Shown piece by piece: positions 37,415-47,698 of a stretch of DNA of 64,000 bases. Location: positions 2,294,001 to 2,358,000 of the forward strand of contig JAPDOI010000039.1 of NCBI GenBank assembly GCA_029168955.1, given 5' to 3'. The translations under genes and the position numbers were made by a program. The DNA comes from Aplectana chamaeleonis (lineage: Eukaryota > Nematoda > Chromadorea > Rhabditida > Cosmocercidae). How positions within the stretch are numbered: the first letter of the stretch is position 1; the number at the start of each line of letters is the position of its first letter. The notes under the pieces were generated by a model, which saw only the letters and a list, made by a program, of their open reading frames with translations, had not been told where the DNA came from and did no database searches.

Positions 37415-40400
37415 GGGGGTGTGTATACAAGTCTGTTGGTACCTGCTCGTTGGTGCCCCTGCTTCTACTGAACCCAGCAGACGTTTGAGTGTACACAGGG
37501 AACGTTCGAGCGATATAGCGTGCACAACTATATCGCGAAAGTATCCCGCACATTGCATAAAGGTGTCGCCGTCCGGCACACTAAGGCCTCTGGTCCATAA
37601 CACCTTAGGATCCGTACCTAGGGAGTCATGGAGTCTTTGGCCACAAGCCACAATTTCGCCACCCTGAACTGTCGATCGCTGTCGAGTGATATCCAAAAAA
37701 CTGCGCTATCCAGACTTCTGAGCTATTTCCATGCACTGTTTGCTGCTTTGCAGGAAACCCGCCTCAAGGATAGACCCGTCATCAGCGTCGGAGAGTATAC
37801 CATCTACTGCGGCGACGCTGACGATAGGAGAGTGGGAGGCTGTGCAATAGCTGTAAGGAAGGATTTCAATGGTATGGTCAAGGAGTTCGGCTCAACGTCG
37901 TGTCGGAATGCATTCGTACGACTGCGGGATCACAGAGGATTCAATCTGTGGATAGTGAGTGCTCATGCGCCCACTGAAACCGCCGAAGACAATTCGAAGG
38001 ATGCGTTTTATGAGGAACTCAATACGTTGCTGGCCAGGATACCTTGTCAACATGCTGTTGTCGTGGGGATTGACGCAAATGCGAAGATGGGACTTGATCA
38101 GGAATCCGAAGTACTCGGTAAATGGTTCTACCCAGTGGAGCAAACATCGGACAATGGCTACCGCCTTGTCGACTTTTGTGAACGCAGTGGTCTGATTATT
38201 GCATCGACGTTCAAGAGGAATCATCGCCGCCATCAGCTTACGTGGCAGGGACCAACCCGGCTATCTCCAGAAGAGCAGCGGAAGCGGAAGATGACAACTT
38301 TGAAACTACAGCTTGACTATGTCCTGACGAGGAATATTCCAGTATCGGACATTCGAAGATCTAGAGCTGTGTGGGATGTCGCATTCGATTCGGATCACCG
38401 TCCTGTTCTGTTGAACTTCACTGCGAGGATTCATAAGAGGAAGCGAGGGGCTCAGCCTCTCCAGAGGATTGACATGACAAGTCTCAGAGATGAAGAGTGC
38501 AGAAGGAATTTCCGACAACGCGTTTCTATTCACATCGGAGTACGGACTAAGAAGAAACTTTGCGACGCGGATTCTTTTGTCAAATGCATCCAGGACGCTT
38601 CGAAAGAGGCACTCCCGGTTGTACAGCCTAAGAAGAAGTTCGCCTACGTCTCAGAAGAAACAACATCTACCTACAACAGAGTATGTGCTCTCCGAACTGC
38701 AGGAAACTTCGTGGAGGAGAAGCGTCTGAGGAGGAAGTTGCGTCGGCAGCTTCAAAGTGACCGCGAACGAGAGTGGACGTGTAGAGCTAAGGAGTTCGGG
38801 AAGGCTTGGGAGGAGAAGAATCCGAGGAAAGCCTACACGTTGCTGCGACAGTATAGCGGGAAGATGAAGAGATGTTCTCCTGTCTTGAACACTACCAATG
38901 GAGTTGCAGTTGGTGATGCGACGCTGCCAATATGGAAGGATTACTTCAGTTCACTACTGAATCGTCCAGCGCCATCAGTACCTGAGCTCCCGCATGTTCA
39001 GAGAGCACATTACGATGTCAGTGAGGAACCGCCGACTGAGTCTGAAGTTTTGGATTGTGTCCGGAAAATGAAGAATGGAAAGGCAGGTGGAGATGACAAC
39101 ATCACTGCTGAAATGCTGAAAGCTCTTCCTCCGCCTGGGATTCGTGAAATGACCAACACCATCCGTGCCATATGGATGAGCGAAAGGATACCCGATTCGT
39201 GGAGACATGCGATCATCGTACCTCTTCACAAGAAGCTATCCGTCACGGATCCTAAGAACTACAGAGGAATCTCTCTACTTCGTGTCATGTACAAGGTTTT
39301 AGGAACGTATCATTCTCGAGCGACTTATCAAACATCGTGAAGGAACGACCAGAGATGAGCAAGCCGGTTTTCGACTCTGGAAGATCGACCATCGACCAAG
39401 TGTTCGTCGTGAGAAGAGTAATTGAATCGTGGCAGCGGTTTTCGAAGCCATTACAGCTTGCTTTTTGGACTTTGAAGCCGCGTTCGACTCTCCTCATCGT
39501 GATCGATTGCTCAATGCTCTGCGAGCAGATGGAGTCCCGGAAAAGTATGTTCGGTTAATCGAGGACATGAACAAAGGAACAACAGCAGCAGTTCGTACAC
39601 CTGTCGGATTTACGTCAGCTTTCGAGGTGAAAACAGGAGTAAGGCAAGGAGCCGTTGCAGGACCTTTTCTTTCAACTTCGCCGTTGATGACATCATGCGT
39701 AGAGTTGCAGAACAGTTTCCTGCGGATGTGATCCTAACACCATCAGGACGCTCCCTTGTCGACCTGGAGTACGCCGACGACATTGTGTTATTCGCTGAAA
39801 ACAACGCAAAACTGCAAAGGATTGTGAACCTCGTTTCGAAGTATGCCGCAGCCTATGGACTTCGTCTTCGTCCCGACAAATGCAAGCAGATGTGGGTCTC
39901 TCAGAGGCCTTCAACTGGAGTTTGTGTGGACGGACAACGTATCGAACTGGTGGACGATTTCTGTTATTTGGGCTGTTTGCTGAAGAACGATGGTAGTTAT
40001 GCAGCGGATATTCGACAACGATGTGCGAAAGCTACGTCTGCATTCAATTCTCTAACCAAGTGTTTGTGGTCTACCACCATCGCGAAGGAAGTCAAGTTGC
40101 GCGTCTACCTATCCGCTATTCGCCCTATCATGATGTACGGATCGGAGACGTGGGCAGCACCGAAAACGCAGATGGAAAGGTTGGATTGCACGGAGAGGAA
40201 GCTTTTAGGCGTTTGCTTGGATATTTCTGGCCGCGTGTATGCCATAACGAAGACCTTTACAAGGAAATCGACGCAGTACATCAACGCTTGACACGAGGGA
40301 GGTGCCAGCATCTCCTAACGCCATCTCAAGCAGCAATGGAAAGTCGACTTCGACTGCTCGGGCATATACTAAGAAGAACGCCGGATCGTCTCGTACAACA

Positions 40401-40691
40401 CGCTTTAAAAATGCTTCCAAATCCTGTCTGGAAACGGCCACCTGGGCGTAGGCGAAAGTTCTGGACGGATGTGGTTAAAGAGGATTTAAAGTCACTCGGC
40501 ATCGAAAGACAGTTCAGGCGCGATGTTTCGTTTCGCAGGAAATGGAATAGTGACAGCTGGATGGAATGTGTTCAAATTGTGGCTGAAGACCGTGAAAAAT
40601 GGACACGGCTGACTACTAGGACGGCACACCTCGGTGAAGATGCGGAATGACCGCGTCAGGCGAAAGCCAACCGATTAAGTCAAGTAAGTCA
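37415..40691 (+). mobile_element. RTE-type retrotransposon, copy B
   Basis: Full length (3.28 kb), from GGGGGTGTGTATACAAGTCT to a tail of AAGTCAAGTAAGTC. It lies between 11-bp direct repeats and is very similar to copy A throughout, including the untranslated leader. It landed in the left end of the MITE at 40697-40947. Confidence 0.9.
37628..40650 (+). pseudogene. RTE endonuclease-reverse transcriptase, copy B
   Basis: The first 570 codons are open and hold the whole endonuclease (LQETRL, SAHAPTE, GIDANAKMG, LDYVL, SDHRPVLL) and the start of the reverse transcriptase (NYRGISLLRVMYKVL). A one-base insertion near 39303 breaks the frame. Further shifts lie near 39375, 39463, 39670 and 40206. 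Downstream pieces keep LDFEAAFDSPHRD, VRQGAVAGPF, EYADDIVLF and MMYGSETWA. The breaks differ from those of copy A, so the two decayed independently. Confidence 0.85.
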
Positions 40692-40702
40692 AGTTACAGT
40701 TC
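40692..40702. repeat. RTE target-site duplication AGTTACAGTTC, right
   Basis: Partner of 37404-37414; overlaps the MITE end. Confidence 0.85.
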
Positions 40703-40947
40703 ACCTCCGCACTGCCGTTCAGTCCGTAAAGTGCACCCTGATTGCGAAATCGTGTTGCGGCGCGGTTGAGAGTATTCTCAGACAAGGATGTGGGATCACC
40801 CGGGCGCTTTTTGCCTCTGGTGCCCGAGTGATCTCACCGCCCGGGTGATTCCACATCCCTGTCTGAGGATACTCGCAACCGCGCCGCAGCACGATTTCGC
40901 AATCAGCGCTAACTTTGCGGACTGAACGGCAGTGCGGAAGTTAACTG
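40697..40947. mobile_element. TCCGCACTGCCG MITE, copy 2
   Basis: Ends CAGTT(C/A)AC(C/T)TCCGCACTG with TA outside (40695-40696 and 40948-40949). Same family as 19394-19642, with the GC-rich CACCCGGGCG core and its inverse. The RTE insertion split it six bases from its left end. Confidence 0.8.
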
Positions 40948-40949
40948 TA

Positions 40950-42160
40950 AGCCAATCTCCTCCGATTTTCAACCCCTCCGTCACTGGTCTCCTTTCTTTG
41001 AATTTCGTAATTGATTCTGTATACACTTATACGAAACGCAAATATAAGAATTAAACATGAGAAGCGAAGACAAGTTATGCAACTCAAACTCATATTCTGC
41101 AGAAATTTCTCTCGCCGCGCTATTTCTACTCTTCTTTTCGAATACTCTGCTATCTTGATGCTCATCACCTTTTCGAATAATTTGCTTTGGGGCAATATGT
41201 GTATCGTCGATCACTGGGCGAGAGATAGCCGCGACGCAGCGATCTAACTTGATATCACTTGATCGATGTTCATGACTATCATTACCTCCTCGCTTGAGTG
41301 CGTGCCACTTGTGTTCGTCGCAGCGATCTCTCAACCACCATCGGCATGGAATTCGCATTCAGCACCCCGAATTACCTCCGCATAGCAATTTTGAGTCAAA
41401 TCCGAGACTTCAACCAAACTACCGCATACCCACCGTAATCTACCGCAAGCTGTCAAAAAGTCGATATACTACATCAGATACGCGTTGATCACTACAAATA
41501 ACCCTCTAAGAAACAATTTGAGCAGCATCGTAGCTCTCCGGGAAACGTCAAAAGTCGCATTTTGCCATCAACTTTCCCTCCCGATGAGAAGCTTCGAACG
41601 AATTTAGTCGACAATCGACAAAGAAACCTCAGCTTCATGATCAGCACCCCAAACAACCCCCCCCCCCCCCCCACCACCACCTCTAGGGGAATTTAAGGTC
41701 AAATCTGGAATGTTTTTCTTCAACGCTTTCTGAAGCCCTACTTGATTTAGGTTAACGCTCAACCGAAAATTGGTACATGTGGGAAATGGTATCACTTAGT
41801 GGAAGCTCTGGAAAAAGTGCTTTTGCCCACGCTTTGTCCGGGGGGTAGTTTTGTGCGCTGAACACGATTGACCGTTTTCAGCATCTCGAAAGATCAGTAT
41901 GCGTTTTTGGATGGTATAATAGGTATGCGAAACGGAAGAATGCCTATTACGATTTTTTTCAGAGTGACTAGGCAGCTGTGAAGGGCATATTCGGGCCCTA
42001 CATTCAAAGTGGTTCTAGAAAAGTACAGTTTATGTGGGACTGCCAATTTGGCTATTAGTAGTTTCCTTGTTAGTGTTCCCTGTCTTGAAGGTAGTTCACG
42101 ATAAAAACAGTCTCCTAGTTTCTTCGGAAGTCGAAGTTCCGAGGTGATATCGACCTTGAT
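40950..42160. other. Unassigned DNA, with a C-run
   Basis: No recognised gene. A run of C lies near 41658-41672. Confidence 0.3.
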
Positions 42161-42164
42161 TTCG

Positions 42165-42620
42165 AAATGTCGAATATTCTTCGAATATTCGAATAAGATT
42201 CAAATATTCGAATAATTATTCGACTTTTCGAATATATTCATTTATTCGGGAATTTCGAAAACGCCTTATTCGAATGTATTCACTCATTCGGAAATTTTGA
42301 AAAGGCTTTATTCGAATGTATTCATTTATTCGGGATTTTTTAAAAGGCCTTATTCGAATGTATTCATTTATTCGGGAATTTTTAAAAGGTATTATTCGAA
42401 TGTATTCATTTATTCGGGAATTTTGAAAACGCCTTATTCGAAAATATTCATTTATTCGGGATTTTTGAAAACGCCTTATTCGAATATATTCATTTATTCG
42501 GAAATTTTGAAAACGCCTTATTCGAATATATTCATTTATTCGGGATTTTTTAAAAGGCATTATTCAAATGTATTCATTTATTCGGAATTTTTGAAATGGC
42601 CGTGTTCGAATTATTCATTC
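42165..42620. repeat. 42-bp minisatellite B, TTCGAATGTATTCATTTATTCG core
   Basis: About nine units of 42 bp (for example TTATTCGAATGTATTCATTT then ATTCGGGAATTTTGAAAACGCC). The unit is alignable with minisatellite A at 35.7 kb (shared TTATTCGAAT and TTTATTCG(G)GAATTT). It gives 14-residue periodic frames on both strands, judged artefacts. Confidence 0.8.
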
Positions 42621-42855
42621 ATTCGAAAACTCGGGTCGAATGCCCATGTATAGTGTCCATTGATGCATTCGATGACGTCATACGGGGAAGGAAAGAAATT
42701 TCGTTACAGGTGAAGCGATTGAAGGCCCAGCCAGGCTAGTATGGACAACGGAATAGATGCGTCGTTGCTGCTTGGCGATACAGAACAAGCAGAGGAATCG
42801 TATCGAACCCAGTCACTTGAGTATGACGCTTTACTGAACTATTCAGATGAATGCG

Positions 42856-43695
42856 TCTTCCTCTGAGTGACCACTTCAGTAGCGAGAATTTCGTTGCGTC
42901 ATCGATATTAGGCTTGTTTCCGATTAGAGTCAAGTAGCTTTCCCGAAATTCTTGGAAATCGAGTATTGATCCGCTGAATGATGGTAAGTCCATCTTGCTG
43001 AGGAGCGATACGTCTACGAAGTCTGGCATTTGGGATGATGCTCCACTGTAGAGCGGTTGAACAGGTTCGAAATAAAGGTTCATTTGAGGTAGTGCTGTGT
43101 TGAGGGAGGGTTGTGCGGATGATCGGCTGCAGGGCAGTACTCCTTGCCTTGATTGTGGGGTGGGTTGGTCTGACACGTTCAGCATCTCTTGTTTCATTTG
43201 AGTGAATGGGGTGGGGGCTGCTTCTTCGCCGAATGTGGAGAGGATGTCGAACAAGTGGGATTTGGAATGAGAGGAAGCGGATGTGGAGGGCGGTATGGGA
43301 ATTAGGCGTCGTCTTGACTCGTGGCGGAGTGTGCGGCGGGTAATGTTGGTGCTTTCTAGGAGCGCTACTGCTTCGTGCAGGTGGGTGTTGTAGTCTCCAT
43401 ATTTCTCTATGAAAGTGGTGAAAACGGCCTCCTCATTGCTGTCCAAGCTCTTTAGGGCTTTCCACTCTTGGTTGAGTTCGGAAAGCTTCTGATAATGGGT
43501 TTGAAGTCTGGTCCGTGCCAGGTGGAGGTCGCTCAAGATTATGGGCAGGTATTCTTCAAGAAGTCCGTTCATTTGGGTTCTTTCATCGAGGTCGAATCCG
43601 TGGTCTTCGTAGACTTCTTTGACGGATGCAATGTTTTTCACGACCTGTTTCGCAGCTTTTCCAATTTGTCTTCGAATATGTGCTGAATCCGTCAT
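42856..43695 (-). pseudogene. gag: BEL/Pao gag N-terminal part in left arm
   Basis: The minus-strand frame starts MTDSAHIRRQIGKAAKQV and reads to NIDDATKFSLLKWSLRGR, about 280 residues, where the duplicated arm ends and unrelated sequence follows. The right-arm copy starting at 50502 is the same protein except for a few substitutions, and has TAG where this copy has TCG (Ser). The region has helical gag features and a Ser/Pro/Gln-rich linker before SKMDLPSFSGSILDFQEFRE. It is cut off by the duplication boundary, so it cannot be an independent full element. Confidence 0.75.
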
Positions 43696-44539
43696 TCCTG
43701 TTGTCGAAATCTGGTTCCGATTGATGAAACGCAAATTGGTGGAGAACTCAGTTCAGATATAACTGGAGACGAATATCCTTGATTATGCTATATATGTAGT
43801 ATATAGGTGAGATATGTCGTGGAACGGGATACGTCGATACGTATATAAGCAGGATATATGACGAGATGCGTCGTATATGGAAGTCTGAAGAGATGACGCT
43901 GAAGCTTCTTGACGTCTTCTTGATGTGGTCCTTAGTTGGCCGTGGTCTCCATGTAATGGATACCGTAGACTGCTGGACGACTCGAGTGGAGGAAGTTTAT
44001 TACAAAAGTCAACCATACAATGGTAACGGCACTCTTTTGTAGGGTACTTTATCACTATCCGGTATATATGTACATATCTGCCGGATAAACCGATGATAAA
44101 ACATTGCGTATCACTAGAAAGCTAACCTTACTGCTTACTCCGTTACTTCACCATACTCTCCTTCACTATTTCTCTGAACATGTGCAATCCTGTTGGCCAC
44201 GTAATCATCGTCATATCTAGTTGGATACACCGAGTGATTTTCTCAACCTCACTCCATCATTTTAATCATACATATCGACCGGGTGGGTGTTGAGGGGTGT
44301 TGGGGGGAGTCGGTGGGTTAAAGATGCAAATAACACCAACTCTGACCGGGGCCTCATGCCGATCATTTTTTCCGCAGGGCTACCGTAACCCTCCTTTAAA
44401 AATTTTCCAAGTGTCAGCTTGGATATGAGCACATGGTAATAGCCAACAAACATGTTTGCACAATTTCGACTTCCTCAGCCACTTTCCAGTGGCTTCTCGA
44501 AGAGTGCGGTGTGTGAAAGAATGCATACTCTCCTGTGCC

Positions 44540-44547
44540 CTTTTATA
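44540..44547 (-). promoter_or_regulatory. TATA box, left arm copy
   Basis: Mirror of 49657-49664. Confidence 0.35.
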
Positions 44548-44763
44548 CCCCGCATGTTATGAGCGTGTGTTATCGTTCGCTATGATGTTTTGTTTAAGAA
44601 TGGTTACGGTAGCTCAGCGGAAAAGTCATCGGGATGGGCGTGCTTGTAGCAGCATGTGGAAGAAGCATTTTTGACTCCAGCATTTTGTCGAAGAGCCAGT
44701 ATTCCCCTCTGGAATTTCCCTCGATCACAGCTGAAGACTGACAAACTTAGGCAGCGTCCATAC

Positions 44764-45290
44764 CAGGGATGTGCGTAATGGAAATTTTGTAATTCTTTAG
44801 TCGTTAGTCGTTCAACCGACCAAACCCTCGTTAGTCGTTAGTCGTTAATCTTTAGTCGTTAAGAATCTAGGCTCTGAAAACAAGCACAGTTGTGACAGAA
44901 AAAAGCCCTTATGAATAGACAGAAAGGAAGACATGAAGAGATGTATGTTTTCCAAAGCATTCATGGTCATTAAAGACACGAATCATTCCTTGTTAGAGAA
45001 CCTAGTTCAAACTGCAAACCGACATATACATACCTAATTTAAAATATCTTGAACATCGCAGCACTCGAGAGTGTGTGCTTGTCGATTTTTGTCATTTTTC
45101 GGTAAGAAAAGAAACAATATGGGAGACCGATAAAATCAAGAACTCTGCTTTTTTATAGTGCAAAATTTGACATTCTGCGCTGTATGATGTTATTTGAGAT
45201 CCACCCGATGGTGACAACACGGAGAATTGCACCAACTTTGCACTAAATGTTCTTTGCTCAGCGTCGCGAGCAGAGCGCTTGCGTGATTTA
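44764..45290 (+). mobile_element. hAT-type end with TTAGTCG repeats, left arm
   Basis: Begins CAGGGATGTGCGTAATGGAA and is followed by TTAGTCGTTAGTCGTT repeats (to about 44870). The termini resemble those of the other hAT-type elements in the window. An opposing end, GTTATGCGTAACACCTG, ends at 47655 in the spacer. Matching 8-bp duplications are not present, because the region was rearranged. The same end recurs in the right arm, finishing at 49440. Confidence 0.55.
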
Positions 45291-45570
45291 GGGGTCGTTC
45301 ATACTTCCGCGGCCGAGCGGCGCGGCGAAAAGTGGTGCGGCGCGGCGCGCCGCGCCGCTCGTAAAATTTCGCTACTAGGATGTATAACCGGGCTGCGTCG
45401 ATTTGAAGCGGCGACGCACATTTGCGTACCTGATCATGTGTTCGACGGAAGTTTGCGGATCTTTAAATTAATCTTGTAAGAAAACATGAATTTCTCACTT
45501 TCAATCTTCTCTTCAATCCCTACTAATTTACGTTCGATATCAGAATTGTTTACATTTTATGTCAAGGTTA

Positions 45571-46104
45571 AAGGCAGTGGTCGCGATCAGAAATGCTTGT
45601 CTTCTTTTTCTCTCCAAATCCTTTTCTGGGTCTCGAGTAGTAGGACCGATAAGAAAAAATCGCGAAAAAACCACTGTTTTGGGCCAAATTTGAAGCCTTA
45701 CCTTTCTTGTCTTTTGATGGTGGACGAGCCCCCTCCACATCATCGGCATCGATGACCTCTTATATCAAGAACGTCAGCTGGCTTTAAATTGAATTCGAAT
45801 TTATGTACACATCTAGTCAAAAACAGTGACTGAAGTGATGCTTTCATTGTTCAACTGTTTTTAATCGTCAAATTTGCATTTGTTTCGTCCTCTGAATGTC
45901 GATGATTTTTGACTGCTCGGCACGAGACTGCGATCTTTTTCGTCATCGCTGTCCACGTGTGCACGAACTGGCTTCTTTGGGCCTTAGAAACTCTAATTCT
46001 AGCCCGTTTTTCACCGCGCTACCTTCACAGTTTTTCAGCTGTTTTTGATCTAAGCTGATTTTTGCAGTTTTTTCGATAACGTTTTTCATCGTGACAACTG
46101 CCTT
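45571..46104. mobile_element. AAGGCAGT MITE
   Basis: Ends AAGGCAGTGGTCGCGAT and ATCGTGACAACTGCCTT, with TA on both sides (45569-45570, 46105-46106). The right-hand TA is shared with the next MITE. The empty site is seen at 33005-33012. Confidence 0.75.
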
Positions 46105-46106
46105 TA

Positions 46107-46584
46107 AAGGCACAGTCCAACCTCAAAATCGATTTTCTTTTTCCCTTCTTATCTTGAAAATGGTCTCACGCTGATTCCAATGATGTCTCTCTAGTCGTAC
46201 AAGGCCCCCTGAGAACGGAGTTGTGGCCCCTCAAAAATTGAGCTGCGGAAGCCTGGTGGACGAGTTGTCCGAGGCTTGTAACTTCCGTCATTTGCAACCT
46301 ATGGATGCGAGCCGACCTGAATAAAGAGGGAGGCTGAGAATGTAGAGAAGAACGGGGCTATTCATCGGAAATCATCACTCATCTCGCCACTGTTCAGCTC
46401 GAAAGATCGTAAAGGGGCGTGCCAAAGTGGCTTCCTGGTGTGGGCGCCCCAGATTGGCTTCCTCCTATATCTCGCTTATTCTGTGAAATAAAGAGCTCTC
46501 ACTTGGCAGGTGTTATACGGGGAAGGTCTACTTCATAATTATGTGGAAATCTTAGATTTGGCCCCTGAGCTTGGACTGTGCCTT
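46107..46584. mobile_element. AAGGCACAGTCC MITE, copy 2
   Basis: Ends AAGGCACAGTCCAA and TTGGACTGTGCCTT, with TA on both sides (46105-46106, 46585-46586). Same family as 18630-19106. The palindrome boundary (46497) falls inside it. Confidence 0.8.
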
Positions 46585-47698
46585 TAACTACAGCGTGGAG
46601 TGGATGAGGGACGTGGGAAATTTCTTGTCTTCAAAACATTTTTTTGTGTTCTCCGCTAATGGCGGGCAACATTATTCACATGACAGGAAGAACCACGCGC
46701 TTTGTAGAAAGTATTTTAAAAGTATCTTTGTGTTTTCTCTTGAGAAAAATGGTTTCGAAAGCAAAAAATTTTACATTCACAACCCATCCTGCTTTAAACG
46801 ACGCCCAAGACCTTGGAGGGACTTTCAGTGATGAATAAGGGAAACAATAAATGAGAATGTATGTGGTATAACAACAAAAAAGCAAATAATGCTGATACAA
46901 ATCGCACGCGGCCGCCGCGCCGCCAGCTCTCCCCGGGCGGCGCGGCACCCAGGCGGCGGCCGCGTGCGGCGCCGTTGGATGATTTCGAGCAGTAAAAATC
47001 TAAACGCATCGCGGCGCCGCTTGATCGATATGGCTGTAATGCATCTCGCCGCGCCGCGGCGGAAGTATAAACGACGCCTTAGAGCTCGTTCCCATAATGG
47101 GGAAAGGTCGGAAGAAATTAGCAATGAAAATTTTACCCCTGAGAGGTCCCAGCACCACTTTATAGAAACCCCATTTCTCGAATTTCTGACTGAAAATCGA
47201 AAGACGGCACCGTTCACATTCCAATCATCGGATACAGTTAACGCCGTTGGGCAGTTGTGGCCTGCAGGCGCCGCTCCATCACCTCTGATAGCGCTCTCTG
47301 TAAAAATCTCCGCTGGAACCGGCCAGTGTCGGAACCGCTTCAGTGAGCCTACCATAAAGTCGCGCGACCTACACGAAGTTGCATAAATGCTGCGCCTAGA
47401 CTTGAGCAACGTTCGGTTGGGATCATAATATGGGGGTTCCAGAACTGCGAAGCAGTGTCCGTAGGAGTAATGAATACTGAAGGCTATGATTTTTTTTGTA
47501 CTTTTCACCTAGAACAACTAACAGGGCGATATGTGTCAATCCTGGTGTAAGCCTAGGGTTGGAGCTCGATTTGAATGACTATTGACTTTCTAACGAACTT
47601 TGGGATTGCTTGCGAAATTATATTTAATTTCGTTAGTCGTTATGCGTAACACCTGAAAAGCCCGTCAGTCGTTGAATTCGTTAGTGGTTAGTCGTGAT
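46498..47698. other. Unique spacer of the inverted duplication
   Basis: Contains the last 87 bp of the MITE, the right part of the Harbinger-like element with a strong GCGGCCGCCGCG hairpin (46905-46980), unassigned DNA, and TTAGTCG-type repeats just before the right arm. No gene recognised. Confidence 0.6.

Larger units (their letters stand above)
42856..46497. repeat. Left arm of large inverted duplication
   Basis: Nearly identical to 47699-51341 in reverse. Coordinates of matching points sum to 94204 through most of the arm, 94197 beyond a 7-base deletion near 50480, and 94196 inside an 8-base deletion near 45551. Contents from outside in: a BEL/Pao gag start, its 5' region, a hAT-type end, a Harbinger-like element and two MITEs. 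Confidence 0.9.
45291..47078. mobile_element. Harbinger-like element with two nested MITEs
   Basis: Left end GGGGTCGTTCATACTTCCGC and right end GCGGCGGAAGTATAAACGAC, with TTA on both sides (45288-45290 and 47079-47081). Very GC-rich GCGCGGCG hairpins sit just inside each end. Without the two MITEs at 45571-46584 it would be about 770 bp. No transposase is seen, so it is non-autonomous. The inner edge of the palindrome cuts through it, so the right arm holds only part. Confidence 0.7.

Noticed and set aside
42165..42620. CRISPR-like appearance of regularly spaced repeats
   Set aside because: There are no unique spacers, the units vary throughout and the genome is eukaryotic.
44601..44680. tRNA-like A box TAGCTCAGCGG (44610-44620) and its mirror near 49585
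   Set aside because: No cloverleaf can be drawn and no matching B box is present; at most a decayed SINE head.
47655..47698. Defining a complete hAT element 44764-47655
   Set aside because: The tips resemble each other, but the 8-bp flanks do not match and TTAGTCG repeats continue beyond the right tip.
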